From NCBI RefSeq assembly GCF_011801125.1, contig NZ_CP046171.1, positions 1,860,001-1,924,000 on the forward strand: a DNA stretch of 64,000 nt, in the 5' to 3' direction. A program made the translations under genes and the position numbers. Shown here in pieces: positions 51,606 to 63,184 of the stretch. The notes below the pieces were generated by a model. The model searched no databases. It was not told where the DNA came from and saw nothing but the letters and a program-made list of their open reading frames with translations. The stretch is from Nocardia brasiliensis (GTDB taxonomy: Bacteria; Actinomycetota; Actinomycetes; Mycobacteriales; Mycobacteriaceae). The stretch's first letter is position 1; every line of letters begins with the position of its first letter.

Positions 51606-52097
51606 ATGTACGAGGCGAATGCGACCGTGATCGGCACGATCGTGAACCATCCGGTGAGGCGGGACCTGTCCAACGGCGAGCAGGTGCTGACCTTCCGGAT
51701 GGCGAGCAACTCGCGCAGGCTCGACCACACGACCGGGGAGTGGGTGGACAACGGCACGTTGTTTCTCACCGTGTCCTGTTGGCGCAGACTGGTAGCGGGC
51801 GTAGAGGCGTCATTGCGCCGCGGTGACCCGGTTCTCGCATACGGCCAGTTGCGCTCGCGGGAGTACCGCGGCAAAGACGGCATGGCACGTCGGGATCTGG
51901 AAATGCGCGCCACCGCGGTCGGTCCCGACCTCGCCCGCTGCACCGCCCAGGTCACCCGCTGGTCCGCGGAGCGGTGGACCGACGAGCCGGCACCGGCTCT
52001 CCCGGTCGCGGCGTCCGGCGTGCTGTCCGACGCCCTCCCGCCGGAACAGCCGTCGCACCCGGTGACACAAGACGAGGCGCTGCCCGCTCCGGTGTGA
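51606..52097 (+). CDS. Single-stranded DNA-binding protein (second, SsbB-like paralogue)
   Basis: 163 aa OB-fold protein. N-terminus YEANATVIGTIVNHPVRRDL, then VLTFRMASNSRR and TLFLTVSCWRRL, and YGQLRSREYRGKDGMARRDLEM match actinobacterial Ssb. The acidic C-terminal tip of the replicative Ssb (DDDIPF) is absent; the end is DEALPAPV. So this is likely the second Ssb, not the essential one. AAGGGG precedes ATG 51606. Confidence 0.85.
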   Translation: MYEANATVIGTIVNHPVRRDLSNGEQVLTFRMASNSRRLDHTTGEWVDNGTLFLTVSCWRRLVAGVEASLRRGDPVLAYGQLRSREYRGKDGMARRDLEMRATAVGPDLARCTAQVTRWSAERWTDEPAPALPVAASGVLSDALPPEQPSHPVTQDEALPAPV

Positions 52098-52302
52098 CCG
52101 CGCGACGCCTTCGCCCTGCTCCGGTGGTGTGCCGGCCGAGTCCTCGGCCGTCCTCGAACGACCCCGCGACCGCGGCGCGGTGGGTGCCGGTGGGGTGGGG
52201 AATCCCGGTGATCCGGTGCTGGTTGAATGTACGGGCCCGTGAGCTGCGAGGGTGGGGCAGTGGGGCGTAATCGTTGATCCCCTTACCGATAGGCTTCCCT
52301 GT

Positions 52303-53979
<1,677 letters not shown>

Positions 53980-53990
53980 TCCCGGTCGTT

Positions 53991-54021
53991 CCGGGGTAGG
54001 GGCCATGCGCACCTACCCCGG
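53991..54021 (+). terminator. Terminator hairpin after ettA
   Basis: CCGGGGTAGG (53991-54000) pairs with CCTACCCCGG (54012-54021), 11-nt loop, starting 12 bp after the ettA stop. No T-run, as often in actinobacteria. Confidence 0.7.
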
Positions 54022-54121
54022 TCAGTGATACCCGAAAGACCTCATCGCACTGTCTCGGATCCGGCACAACGGCGACCGGCCCGCGCACACGACCCGCGCG
54101 GATCTCGCTAGGGTGGGACAC

Positions 54122-54241
54122 GTGAATGCGAAGGCGCAGTTCGAGCAATCGGCGGTCCGCTCCGCCGACCTGGTGGCCGAGCTGAACCGAGGTACTTCGG
54201 CCCCGTTGCCGCCGCGGAAAGTACCTGTCGCGCACACCTGA
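54122..54241 (+). CDS. Possible leaderless 39-aa protein
   Basis: GTG start, 7 bases after a -10-like TAGGGT (54109-54114), suggesting leaderless expression. Encodes NAKAQFEQSAVRSADLVAEL followed by NRGTSAPLPPRKVPVAHT. Amphipathic helix then basic tail. No family recognised; it could also be a gene fragment. Confidence 0.35.
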   Translation: MNAKAQFEQSAVRSADLVAELNRGTSAPLPPRKVPVAHT

Positions 54242-54430
54242 CGTTCGTGGGTCCGGACCGATGCTGTGCCGAGATCATCCGTTCGAGATCGGCAATCGCG
54301 TGGCGAACACGGCGGTTGAGGTGAACAACCCAGGATTGGAAGGGATTTCACCCCCGCGTCTTCGGCGTACAGCTACTCTCGGACCGGCGTCGCTTTGTTA
54401 CGGAACCGAATCCGAGGAGTTGGCGAAAAA

Positions 54431-57400
54431 ATGACGGTCTCGTCCGAATTGTCCAGTGCGGCGTGGGCCGCGAGTTTGCCGCAGGCACTGCGCGGCGAAC
54501 TGGCGACCCTCGAGGAGGCGTATTTCCGCCACGTCGACGCTGGCGATGTGGACTGCGCGATCACCGGCATCACACAGATCTTCCGGCGGCACATGGAATT
54601 GGCCATGCACCGTCCGGCAGGCCGGGCACTAGTACGGGTGTACCACCCGGATGACAGCTCCGGCCTCGGCGCGGCGGTACAGGTCGTCACCGACGACATG
54701 CCGCTGCTGGTCGAGTCGATCACCTCGTCGCTGAGCAGGCTCGGCGTGAGCGTGAGCGAAGTTATCCATCCGATTTTCGAGGTCGAGCGCGACGCGGACG
54801 GACGCCTCGAGCAAGCCGCCCCGCACGAGGTGGACGGCAACGGCGCGGCCGGGCTGCGCGAATCCTGGATGCACCTGCAACTGCATCCGGCCACCAGCCG
54901 GGCCCAGCTGAGCCGGATCGAATCCGGCCTGCCGAACGTGGTCGCCGACGTGCGCCAGGTCATCGGCGACACCGAGGCGATCAAGCAGGTGCAGAGCGGG
55001 CTCGCCGACGACCTGGAGTTGGCCGCGAAGTCCGGCAACGCGCCGTTCTCGGAGACCGACCTGGTCGACACCGCGAACCTGCTGCGCTGGCTGGCCAGCG
55101 GCAACTTCACCGTGCTCGGCTACGCCCGCTACCGGCTGAGCTCGGATCAGGACCAGGAAACGTCCAACGCACTGCCCGGCACCTGCCTGGGCGTGCTGCG
55201 GCCCGACGTCGGCACCGATTTCCAGGTGCCGATCAACGCGATCGATCGGCCGCTGCTGATCCTGACCCAGGGCCTGGTCCCGGCCACCGTGCATCGCTCG
55301 GTCTACCCGTACTTCATCGGGGTGGCCGATTTCGACGAGGCGGGCACCATCGTCGGCGAGCACCTGTTCATCGGTGTCTTCACCGTCACCGCCGTGCACG
55401 AGAACGTGCTCGACATCCCGGTGATCGAGCGTCGCGTGCGCTCGGTGATCGAGGAGAGCGGGTTCGATCTGGAGTCGTTCTCCGGGCAGGCGATGCTCGA
55501 GGTCATCCAGTCCTTCCCGCGCACCGAGCTGTTCTCCTCCGACAACGACACGATGCGCAAGACCGCCGTCGCGGTGCTGAACGTCGGGCTGCGCAGGCAG
55601 GTGCGCCTGTTCCTGCGCGCGGACGGCTACGGCCGCTTCGTGGCCTGCCTGGTCTACCTGCCGCGCGATCGCTACACCACCCGGGTGCGCCTGGAGATGC
55701 AGGAGATCCTGGTCAGGGAGCTGGGCGGCGTCGACATCGACTACTCCGCCCGGGTCGCCGAAAGCGATTTGGCCAGTGTGTATTTCACGGTGCGCATGCC
55801 CGCGGCCGAGCGCGGCGCCCCGCGCTACGCCGCGGCCCCGGCGGCCGACACCTCCGAGGCCAACCGGCTGCGCATCCAGAGTCTGCTCGCCGAGGCGAGC
55901 CGCACCTGGGAAGACCACCTGAACGACGAGGTGAGCACCTCGACGATGCTCGATCCGGCGGTGGTGCAGCGCTACGCCGAGGCGTTCCCCGACGCCTACA
56001 AGGAGGACTTCGAAGCCGATCGCGCGCTGGCCGATATCGTCCGGCTCGAACACCTGCGCGACGGCGGCATCGACCAGTACCTGTACCGCAACGCGGGCTC
56101 GGATCCGGGCAGCTGGCGCTTCTCCCTCTACGTCGGGGGCGCGGGCATCTCGCTGAGCCAGGTGCTGCCGGTGCTGCAGAGCCTTGGTGTCGAGGTCGTC
56201 GACGAGCGGCCCTACCAGCTGGAGCTGGAACCACAGCTCGGCGCCGACCCGAGCAGCGGCGGGGAGCGCTGGATCTATGATTTCGGCCTGCTGGCCCGGC
56301 CGGAACTGCTGCGCAGCGCGCTCGATCGGGATCTGGACGCCGAACTGCTGGAGTCCTCCAAGCGCGCCGCGGTGCTCGAAGCCGAGGTGCGCGGTCTGCA
56401 CGACCGCTTCACCGAGGCGTTCGAGGCGGCCTGGTACGGCCGTGCCGAAGCCGACGCGCTCAACGAGTTGGTGCTGCGTGCCCGGCTGCCGTGGCGCGCG
56501 GTGTCGATCCTGCGCGCCTACGCGAAATACCTGCAGCAGGCGGGCTTCCCGTACAGCCAGGCGAACATCTCCCGGGTGCTGCTGACCTATCCGGACGTGG
56601 CACGGCTGTTCGTCGATCTGTTCGGGGCGCGCTTCGACCCCGACACCGTCTCGGCCGAGCACGCCGCCGAACTGGAACACCAGGTGCGCAGCCGGATCGA
56701 CGAGGTGGTCAGCCTGGATGCCGACCGCATCCTGCGCGCCATCCTCAACCTGATCCGTGCGACGCTGCGCACCAACTACTACGTCACCGATGCCGAAGGC
56801 ATGCCGCGCGACTACCTGTCGATGAAGGTCGAGCCGCGCGAGATCAGCGAATTGCCCAAGCCGCGGCCGCAATTCGAGATCTTCGTGTACTCGCCCCGGG
56901 TCGAGGGCGTGCACCTGCGGTTCGGTCCGGTCGCGCGTGGCGGGTTGCGCTGGTCGGACCGCCTCGAGGATTTCCGCACCGAGGTGCTCGGCCTGGTCAA
57001 GGCGCAGGCGGTGAAGAACGCGGTGATCGTCCCGGTCGGCGCGAAGGGCGGCTTCGTGGTGAAGCAACCGCCCGCGGCCACCGGTGATCCGGTCGCGGAT
57101 CGGCAGGCACTGGGCGCCGAGGGCGTCGCCTGCTACCGGACCTTCATCTCCGGCCTGCTGGATGTGACCGACAACGTCGATCGCGCCACCGGCGAGGTCG
57201 TGCCGCCCGCGCGGGTGGTCCGTCGCGACGGGGACGACACCTACCTGGTCGTCGCCGCCGACAAGGGCACCGCGACCTTCTCCGATATCGCCAACGATGT
57301 GGCCAAGCGCTACGGCTTCTGGCTCGGTGACGCGTTCGCCTCCGGTGGTTCGGCAGGCTACGACCACAAGGCGATGGGCATCACCGCCAAGGGCGCGTGG

Positions 57401-59383
57401 GAGAGCGTCAAGCGCCACTTCCTGGAGATGGACATCGACACCCAGGCAGAGGATTTCACTGTCGTGGGCATCGGTGACATGAGCGGTGACGTGTTCGGCA
57501 ACGGCATGCTGCTCTCCGAGCACATCCGCCTGATCGCCGCGTTCGATCATCGGCACATCTTCTTGGACCCGAATCCCGACACGGCGGCGTCCTACGCCGA
57601 GCGGCAGCGCATGTTCCAGCTGCCGCGCTCGTCGTGGGCGGACTACGACGCCAAGCTGATCAGTGCAGGCGGCGGCGTGTGGGACCGCACGGTGAAGTCG
57701 GTGCCGATCAGCCCGCAGGCGCGCAAGGCCCTCGGCCTCGCCGACGATGTCGAGTCCCTCTCGCCGCCGGAGCTGGTGCGTGCGATCCTGCTCGCCCCGG
57801 TCCAGCTGCTGTGGAACGGCGGCATCGGCACCTACATCAAGGCGAGCACCGAGTCCAACGCCGACGTGGGCGACAAGTCCAACGACCCGGTCCGGGTCAA
57901 CGGAAACCAGTTGCGCGTCAAGGTGATCGGTGAGGGCGGCAACCTGGGTGCGACGGCGCTCGGCCGGATCGAGTTCTGCCGCAACGGCGGCAAGATGAAC
58001 ACCGACGCGCTGGACAATTCGGCCGGTGTCGACTGCTCCGACCACGAGGTCAACATCAAGGTGCTGCTCGACGGCGTCGTCAGCAGTGGCGAGCTGCCCG
58101 AGCCCGAGCGCAACCCGCTGCTCGCCTCGATGACCGACGAGGTCGCGCAGATCGTGCTGGAAGACAATGTGGCGCAGAACTTCCTGATGGGGATCTCGCG
58201 CACCGACGCACCGCAGATGCTCAACGTGCACATGCGGCTGATCGACGACCTCGAGCAGCGCCGCGGCCTGGACCGCGAACTGGAGGCGCTGCCCTCGGAG
58301 GCGCAGATGCAGCGCATGCTCGAAGAGGGTGTCGGCCTGACCTCGCCGGAACTGGCGAATCTCATGGCACACGTGAAGCTTTCGCTCAAAGCGGATCTGT
58401 TGGAAACGGACCTGCCGGACAGCGCCTACTTCACCACCCGGCTGCCGGACTACTTCCCGACACCGCTGCGCGAGCGCTTCGGTGCGGCGATCAAGAAGCA
58501 CCGGCTGCGTCGCGAGATCCTCACCACGATGATCGTCAACGAGATGGTCGACTACGGCGGCATCACCTACGCGCACCGGTTGAGCGAGGAGACCGGCGCC
58601 ACCGCCACCGACTCCGTCCGCGCGTTCGCGGCGGCGACCGAGATCTTCGGCCTGCCGCAGATGTGGGCACGGATCCGGGCTGCCGATGCCACCACCTCGG
58701 TGCGTGACCTGCTGGAGCTGGAGACCAAGCGGACCCTGGACCGGGCGTCGCGCTGGTTCCTCAGCAACCGGCCGCAGCCGATCGCGGTCGGCGCGGAGAT
58801 CAACCGGTACTGCCGCGGCGTGCAGGAATTGGCGCCGAAGGTGCCGGGTTGGCTGCGCGGCCACCACGTCTCGACGCTCACCGACCAGTCGGCCGAGCTG
58901 ATCGCCCGCGGTGCGCCGACCGATCTGGCCACCGAGGTGTTCGGGTTGCTCAACCTGTTCCCGCTGCTGGACATCGTGGACATCGCCGACATCACCGATC
59001 GGGACGGCGACGAGGTCGGCGCGCTCTACTACGCGCTGAACGAGCACCTCAAGATCGACTGGTTGCTGGAGGCGGTCAGCCACCTCGAACGCGGCGACCG
59101 CTGGCACTCGCTGGCCAGGCTCGCGCTGCGCGACGACATGTACGCCTCGCTGCGCTCGCTCACCCTCGACGTGCTCTCCGCCGGAGACCCGGAGGAGAGC
59201 GCCGACGAGAAGATTGCATACTGGGAGTCGAAGAATCAGTCGAGGCTCGGGCGTGCCCGTGCCGCGCTGTCGGAGTTGTTCGAGTCCGGAACCCACGATC
59301 TCGCCACGCTGTCGGTTGCGGCGCGGCAAGTGCGAAGCATGGTGAGCGGGGTGGGCGCCCAGTCGGAGGTAGCAGCACGGTGA
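54431..59383 (+). CDS. gdh: NAD-specific glutamate dehydrogenase, large (~180 kDa) class
   Basis: 1650 aa from ATG 54431. Large GDH: oxidative deamination of glutamate to 2-oxoglutarate with NAD+. Long N-terminal ACT-like regulatory region, catalytic core around residues ~820-1230 with GGLRWSDRLEDFRTEVLGL, VKNAVIVPVGAKGGFVVK and GIGDMSGDVFGNGML, and a helical C-terminus. In mycobacteria this enzyme is inhibited by GarA under PknG control; the same is likely here. GTGA overlap with the thioesterase gene shows an operon. Confidence 0.95.
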   Translation: MTVSSELSSAAWAASLPQALRGELATLEEAYFRHVDAGDVDCAITGITQIFRRHMELAMHRPAGRALVRVYHPDDSSGLGAAVQVVTDDMPLLVESITSSLSRLGVSVSEVIHPIFEVERDADGRLEQAAPHEVDGNGAAGLRESWMHLQLHPATSRAQLSRIESGLPNVVADVRQVIGDTEAIKQVQSGLADDLELAAKSGNAPFSETDLVDTANLLRWLASGNFTVLGYARYRLSSDQDQETSNALPGTCLGVLRPDVGTDFQVPINAIDRPLLILTQGLVPATVHRSVYPYFIGVADFDEAGTIVGEHLFIGVFTVTAVHENVLDIPVIERRVRSVIEESGFDLESFSGQAMLEVIQSFPRTELFSSDNDTMRKTAVAVLNVGLRRQVRLFLRADGYGRFVACLVYLPRDRYTTRVRLEMQEILVRELGGVDIDYSARVAESDLASVYFTVRMPAAERGAPRYAAAPAADTSEANRLRIQSLLAEASRTWEDHLNDEVSTSTMLDPAVVQRYAEAFPDAYKEDFEADRALADIVRLEHLRDGGIDQYLYRNAGSDPGSWRFSLYVGGAGISLSQVLPVLQSLGVEVVDERPYQLELEPQLGADPSSGGERWIYDFGLLARPELLRSALDRDLDAELLESSKRAAVLEAEVRGLHDRFTEAFEAAWYGRAEADALNELVLRARLPWRAVSILRAYAKYLQQAGFPYSQANISRVLLTYPDVARLFVDLFGARFDPDTVSAEHAAELEHQVRSRIDEVVSLDADRILRAILNLIRATLRTNYYVTDAEGMPRDYLSMKVEPREISELPKPRPQFEIFVYSPRVEGVHLRFGPVARGGLRWSDRLEDFRTEVLGLVKAQAVKNAVIVPVGAKGGFVVKQPPAATGDPVADRQALGAEGVACYRTFISGLLDVTDNVDRATGEVVPPARVVRRDGDDTYLVVAADKGTATFSDIANDVAKRYGFWLGDAFASGGSAGYDHKAMGITAKGAWESVKRHFLEMDIDTQAEDFTVVGIGDMSGDVFGNGMLLSEHIRLIAAFDHRHIFLDPNPDTAASYAERQRMFQLPRSSWADYDAKLISAGGGVWDRTVKSVPISPQARKALGLADDVESLSPPELVRAILLAPVQLLWNGGIGTYIKASTESNADVGDKSNDPVRVNGNQLRVKVIGEGGNLGATALGRIEFCRNGGKMNTDALDNSAGVDCSDHEVNIKVLLDGVVSSGELPEPERNPLLASMTDEVAQIVLEDNVAQNFLMGISRTDAPQMLNVHMRLIDDLEQRRGLDRELEALPSEAQMQRMLEEGVGLTSPELANLMAHVKLSLKADLLETDLPDSAYFTTRLPDYFPTPLRERFGAAIKKHRLRREILTTMIVNEMVDYGGITYAHRLSEETGATATDSVRAFAAATEIFGLPQMWARIRAADATTSVRDLLELETKRTLDRASRWFLSNRPQPIAVGAEINRYCRGVQELAPKVPGWLRGHHVSTLTDQSAELIARGAPTDLATEVFGLLNLFPLLDIVDIADITDRDGDEVGALYYALNEHLKIDWLLEAVSHLERGDRWHSLARLALRDDMYASLRSLTLDVLSAGDPEESADEKIAYWESKNQSRLGRARAALSELFESGTHDLATLSVAARQVRSMVSGVGAQSEVAAR

Positions 59384-59850
59384 CGAGTCCGCGGAACGGA
59401 CACGGGGAGACGCAGGGCGGCCAAGCGGTGCTGCCCAAGCGTTTCCACACGCAGGTCGAGGTCCGCTGGTCGGACATGGATGCCTTCCAGCATGTGAACC
59501 ATGCCCGCATGGTGACCCTGCTGGAGGAGGCGCGCATCCCGTGGCTGCTCGAGCCCGGCCGGCCGACCGCCGCGCTGGGCGCGGGCTGCGTCCTCGCCGA
59601 TCTGCGTGTCCGTTACCGCGGCCAGTTGCGGCACGAGGACACACCGCTCGACATCGCCATGTGGATCGAGCAGTTGCGGGCCGTCGACTTCACCATCGGC
59701 TACGAGGTGCGGGCCGCCGCGGCGGCACCGGACTCGCCGCCCGCGGTGATCGCCTCGACGCAGATCGCCGCGTTCGACATGCGGGCGCAGCGGCTGCGCA
59801 GGCTGACCGACGATGAGCGGGACTATCTCGCGCAGTGGCGTAACGACTGA
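59380..59850 (+). CDS. Acyl-CoA thioesterase, hot-dog fold
   Basis: 156 aa. GTG start overlaps the gdh stop. 4-hydroxybenzoyl-CoA thioesterase-type motif VRWSDMDAFQHVNHARMVTLLEEAR (shown in part; catalytic Asp of the WSDMDAFQHVNH stretch) near residue 30. Cytosolic. The gdh-thioesterase order is conserved in corynebacteriales as far as I recall. Confidence 0.88.
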   Translation: MTSPRNGHGETQGGQAVLPKRFHTQVEVRWSDMDAFQHVNHARMVTLLEEARIPWLLEPGRPTAALGAGCVLADLRVRYRGQLRHEDTPLDIAMWIEQLRAVDFTIGYEVRAAAAAPDSPPAVIASTQIAAFDMRAQRLRRLTDDERDYLAQWRND

Positions 59851-59865
59851 CACCACACGGTCGTG

Positions 59866-60531
59866 ATGTCTGAACAACGTGTGTTGCACGTGTCCGATCC
59901 GGCGGAGCGGGAGAATCTCGCGACGTTCCTGACTCGGGCGGTGCGGCTGGACCCCGCGGCGGTGGTGCGAATCCGCCGCCGCGGGGAGCAGTACGTGTCG
60001 GCCTGGGTGGCAACGGGTTTCGAGACGCTCGCGGTGCGCACCGTGGTCGCCGAGCTCGGCGTCGACGATGTCACCGTCGACGCCGAGCTGGTGTTGACCG
60101 GATTGGGCTCCGGCCTGCCGATCGACCTCGGGTATTCGATGGATTCCGCCTGGCGCGGCGCGCTGCCCCCGCCGGACGGTTTCGCGCACATCGACGATGT
60201 CCCGGCGCGCACCCTGGTCGAACTCGCCGAGCAGGGTGCGCGGTTGGCGAAGGAACATGGCAGCAGCCACGGTCCGCCCGCCTCACTGCTCGATCAGACG
60301 GTGCTGACCGTCTCTGGGTCGGGCACCCAGGTGCAAGTTCCGATGCGGGTCGTCTTCGCCCTCACCGCGATGGATTTCATTCCGCACTCCGGTGACAAGG
60401 CGGACTCGCGGCGCATCAGGCCGACCGAGATCGTCCGCGTGCGGGCCAGCCGAACCTGGCTGCGCATCGACGCCCGCTACGGTTCGGTCGCGCGCCGCAT
60501 CGGCGGCGGAATACCGCTCTCGCCCACCTGA
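59866..60531 (+). CDS. Conserved actinobacterial hypothetical protein, 221 aa
   Basis: Soluble, about 15 bp after the thioesterase gene; probably the same operon. Start ATG 59866 or GTG 59863. Features: an N-terminal alpha/beta domain (DPAAVVRIRRRGEQYVSAWVATGFETLAVRTV, in part) and a C-terminal region with MDFIPHSGD. No known domain. Confidence 0.72.
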   Translation: MSEQRVLHVSDPAERENLATFLTRAVRLDPAAVVRIRRRGEQYVSAWVATGFETLAVRTVVAELGVDDVTVDAELVLTGLGSGLPIDLGYSMDSAWRGALPPPDGFAHIDDVPARTLVELAEQGARLAKEHGSSHGPPASLLDQTVLTVSGSGTQVQVPMRVVFALTAMDFIPHSGDKADSRRIRPTEIVRVRASRTWLRIDARYGSVARRIGGGIPLSPT

Positions 60532-60640
60532 TCACGCGCACCCAAGGAGTCGGGGGCACCGTGTTCTGCGGCTGGGTTGGTTCGCCGCTGCTGACTAGCC
60601 TTCCATGTGGGTGGGATGTATTGAAAGGCAAGGGATTACG

Positions 60641-60748
60641 GTGACATACGACTTGTCCGTTCGGGAGGGAGAACCGCCGTCGGATGAGGTCGTGTGCTAC
60701 GACATCGATCAGGATCGGCTACGCACTGAGTCGCGTCCGAAGCATTGA
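60641..60748 (+). pseudogene. N-terminal fragment of a hypothetical gene
   Basis: GTG ACA TAC GAC start with AAGGG upstream encodes TYDLSVREGEPPSDEV and stops after 35 aa. The TYDL-x-V-x-EGE-x-P start resembles the N-terminus of longer actinobacterial immunity-like proteins; the remainder is missing. Confidence 0.4.
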
Positions 60749-60777
60749 ATAGGTTGCCGTGCAACATGTCTCGGCGC

Positions 60778-61095
60778 TCAGGCGACGCCGAGAAAACGTA
60801 GGAGTGCGGTCGTCGCGGCGGCCGCGAGGATGACCACCAGGATCGGCAATTTGCGCCACGCCAGCACACCGGCTACGAGAACCCCTGCGGGCAAGGCGAA
60901 TCCGAGATGACCGGTGCCCGCAGGCAGCGCGGTCACCGCGACGAGTGCGGCGAGCAACACCACCGCACCGACCTCGAGCACGCGAACTACCCGCGCGGGG
61001 AAGCGGATTCGCTCGCGCAAGGCCGGCCCGGCCCAGCGGAAGGCGAACGTGCCCGCGGCGAGCGCGAACATTCCGGCCAGCAACATCATTCGCAA
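60778..61095 (-). CDS. azlD: AzlD-family branched-chain amino acid exporter subunit
   Basis: 105 aa, four hydrophobic segments, typical of the small BrnE/AzlD subunit (AGTFAFRWAGPAL near the N-terminus). Overlaps the azlC stop by 10 bp. Forms a two-part amino-acid exporter with AzlC. Confidence 0.85.
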   Translation of the reverse strand: MRMMLLAGMFALAAGTFAFRWAGPALRERIRFPARVVRVLEVGAVVLLAALVAVTALPAGTGHLGFALPAGVLVAGVLAWRKLPILVVILAAAATTALLRFLGVA

Positions 61096-61844
61096 CTCGG
61101 CTCCAGGCTGGTGGGTGTGCGTTCAGGCGCCGGCACGGGTTGTTCTCGCCGTGGAATCGCGACCAGTACGCCCAAAAGTGCCACCAGCACCGGCATTCCG
61201 GCGGGCAGGAACGGCGCGCTGAGCAAGGCGAGTGTCACGCCGACCAGCACTGCGCGTAGCGTCGCGCGGTCACGCGACGCCGGAATCACCAGCGCGAGCA
61301 GCACCGCGGGAAATACCGCGTCCAGTCCGAGGATCGAGGTGTCGGATACCGCCGAGCCGATCAACGCGCCGACCGCAGCCCCGGTGGGCCAGGCGAGCAA
61401 CACGCCGAAACCGGTGGCCCAGTAGGCCGCCCGTCTGCGTGCGGCGTCCGGTTGCGCGAGGGCCATCGCCACCGCTTCATCGTTCATCAGGTGCACGCCG
61501 ACCATGCGGCGCCAGCCCGTGCCCACCACGTCCGGCACCGACAGCCCGTACGGCAGATGCCTGGCGTTGACCACCAAGCCCGCCAGCACGGCCGCGATCG
61601 GACTGCCGCCTGCCGCGACGATCCCGATGAACAGGAATTCCGCCCCGCCCGCCAGCACCGTGACGCCGAGCACGATGGGCAGCCATCCCGGAAGTCCGCT
61701 GGTCACCGCGGTGGCACCGTACGAGACGCCGATCACCCAGACCGCGAGACAGACCGCCGCGATTCCGGTGGACGTGTCCCGGCCGAGTGTTCGCCATATC
61801 GAACGCATGTTGTTTATGGTGAACATGGTGGCCGGATTCGTCAA
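61086..61844 (-). CDS. azlC: AzlC-family branched-chain amino acid exporter subunit
   Basis: 252 aa; the start may be 61844 or the later ATG at about 61808 (MRSIWRTLG). Family signatures: GVSYGATAV, VNARHLPYGLSVPDV and HLMNDEAVAMAL. About seven membrane segments. Divergent from the cupin-regulator gene, which probably controls it. Confidence 0.87.
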   Translation of the reverse strand: MTNPATMFTINNMRSIWRTLGRDTSTGIAAVCLAVWVIGVSYGATAVTSGLPGWLPIVLGVTVLAGGAEFLFIGIVAAGGSPIAAVLAGLVVNARHLPYGLSVPDVVGTGWRRMVGVHLMNDEAVAMALAQPDAARRRAAYWATGFGVLLAWPTGAAVGALIGSAVSDTSILGLDAVFPAVLLALVIPASRDRATLRAVLVGVTLALLSAPFLPAGMPVLVALLGVLVAIPRREQPVPAPERTPTSLEPSCE

Positions 61845-61887
61845 TATGGTTTTCTGTTGAGCGGTCTGCTACGTGAGGGGAGCTGGG

Positions 61888-62457
61888 ATGGTGCGGGACG
61901 AAGCGACGGCGACGACGCCGCAGGCGATCATCGCTGTCGCGCTGCGGCGGGAACGGGCGCGGGCCGGGCTGTCCCTCACCGAGGTCGCGGGTCGCGCGGG
62001 CATCGCGAAGTCCACACTCTCGCAATTGGAATCGGGCACCGGCAATCCGAGTATCGAGACGCTGTGGGCGCTGTGCGTCGCGCTGGACATGCCCTTCTCG
62101 CGCCTGCTCGATCCGCCGCGACCGCGGGTTCAGGTGATTCGCGCGGGGGAGGGGCCGGTGCTGGCGGCCGAGCGTTCCGACTATCGCGCCGCGTTGCTGG
62201 CGGCCAGCCCGCCAGGCACGCGCCGCGACCTGTTCCGGGTGACCGCCGAACCCGGGCACGCGCGCAGCTCGGACCCGCATATGCCGGGCTCGGTCGAACA
62301 TGTGCTGCTCGCGGCGGGCCGGGCCATGGTCGGTCTGGCCGACGAGCCGGTCGAACTGCACCCCGGCGACTACACCTCGTATCCGAGCGATCTCCCGCAC
62401 GTCTTCGAGGCGCTCGAACCCGGCACCTGGGCGATGCTGGTGAACGAATACCCGTGA
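61888..62457 (+). CDS. XRE-cupin transcriptional regulator
   Basis: 189 aa from ATG 61888 (GAGGGGA upstream). HTH at ~15-70 (RARAGLSLTEVAGRAGIAKS, SQLESGTGNPSIETLW), cupin domain at ~115-185 (HVLLAAGRAMVGLADEPVEL, HPGDYTSYPSD). Divergent from azlCD, the standard arrangement for its regulator. Confidence 0.88.
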   Translation: MVRDEATATTPQAIIAVALRRERARAGLSLTEVAGRAGIAKSTLSQLESGTGNPSIETLWALCVALDMPFSRLLDPPRPRVQVIRAGEGPVLAAERSDYRAALLAASPPGTRRDLFRVTAEPGHARSSDPHMPGSVEHVLLAAGRAMVGLADEPVELHPGDYTSYPSDLPHVFEALEPGTWAMLVNEYP

Positions 62458-62479
62458 GCCACCGAGGCGTTCGGGACGG

Positions 62480-63184
62480 TCAGGCCGCGCCCTCGCCGAG
62501 GTACTGCAACCAGACCGGGTCGAGATCGGCCGTGGTGGACAGCAGCCGCCAGTGCGGGCCCTTGGGCGAGACCAGCGGTGCGCGCAATGTCCAGCCCAGC
62601 TCGCTCAACAGCTTGTCGGCTTTGCGGTGATTGCACGGCGCACAACTGGCGACGCAGTTCTCCCAGGAGTGTTCGCCGCCCCGGCTGCGCGGGATGACGT
62701 GGTCGATGGTTTCGGCCTTGCTCCCGCAGTAGCCGCAGCGATAGCGGTCGCGATGCATGAGGGCGGCGCGGGTCATCGGCACGCGGGCCCGATACGGCAC
62801 GTGGACGTAGCTGCGCAGGCGGATCACCGAGGGAATGGTGACGGCGGACTCGGCGGAGTGGACTACCGGGCCGTCGGCGTCATGATGGACGGTGTCGGCC
62901 TTGTCGCAGATGAGCAGGACGATCGCGCGGCGCGCGGACAGAGCGGTGAGCGGCTCGTAGGTGGCGTTCAACAGCAGCACTCGGCGCTTCAACCAGCTCG
63001 GTGTCTCACTGGGCGGCGGTGCGAAGCGGTGCGCATGCTCGGGATGACCGTGATGCGCGCCCGGATGATAATCGGACAAGATATGCAGCGGAGTAGCCCC
63101 CGACCCACGATTGTGGACGTCGGCGGGCTGGAGTTGTCGATGCGCTCGCGCCTCGTGTGACCTGGCGCTATGCCGCTGCTTCAT
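62480..63184 (-). CDS. HNH endonuclease, actinobacterial type
   Basis: 234 aa. N-terminal His-rich tail of doubtful start, then LLLNATYEPLTALSARRAIVLL and an HNH core with zinc cysteines RCGYCGS, catalytic TIDHVIPRSRGGEHSWEN, and CAPCNHRKADK. Ubiquitous actinobacterial chromosomal HNH protein; role unproven, perhaps DNA repair. Confidence 0.88.
   Translation of the reverse strand: MKQRHSARSHEARAHRQLQPADVHNRGSGATPLHILSDYHPGAHHGHPEHAHRFAPPPSETPSWLKRRVLLLNATYEPLTALSARRAIVLLICDKADTVHHDADGPVVHSAESAVTIPSVIRLRSYVHVPYRARVPMTRAALMHRDRYRCGYCGSKAETIDHVIPRSRGGEHSWENCVASCAPCNHRKADKLLSELGWTLRAPLVSPKGPHWRLLSTTADLDPVWLQYLGEGAA

Noticed and set aside
54629..59644. 1671-codon minus-strand open frame opposite gdh
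   Set aside because: Antisense shadow of a strongly coding GC-rich gene; composition rich in His/Arg/Asp/Gln with no domain.
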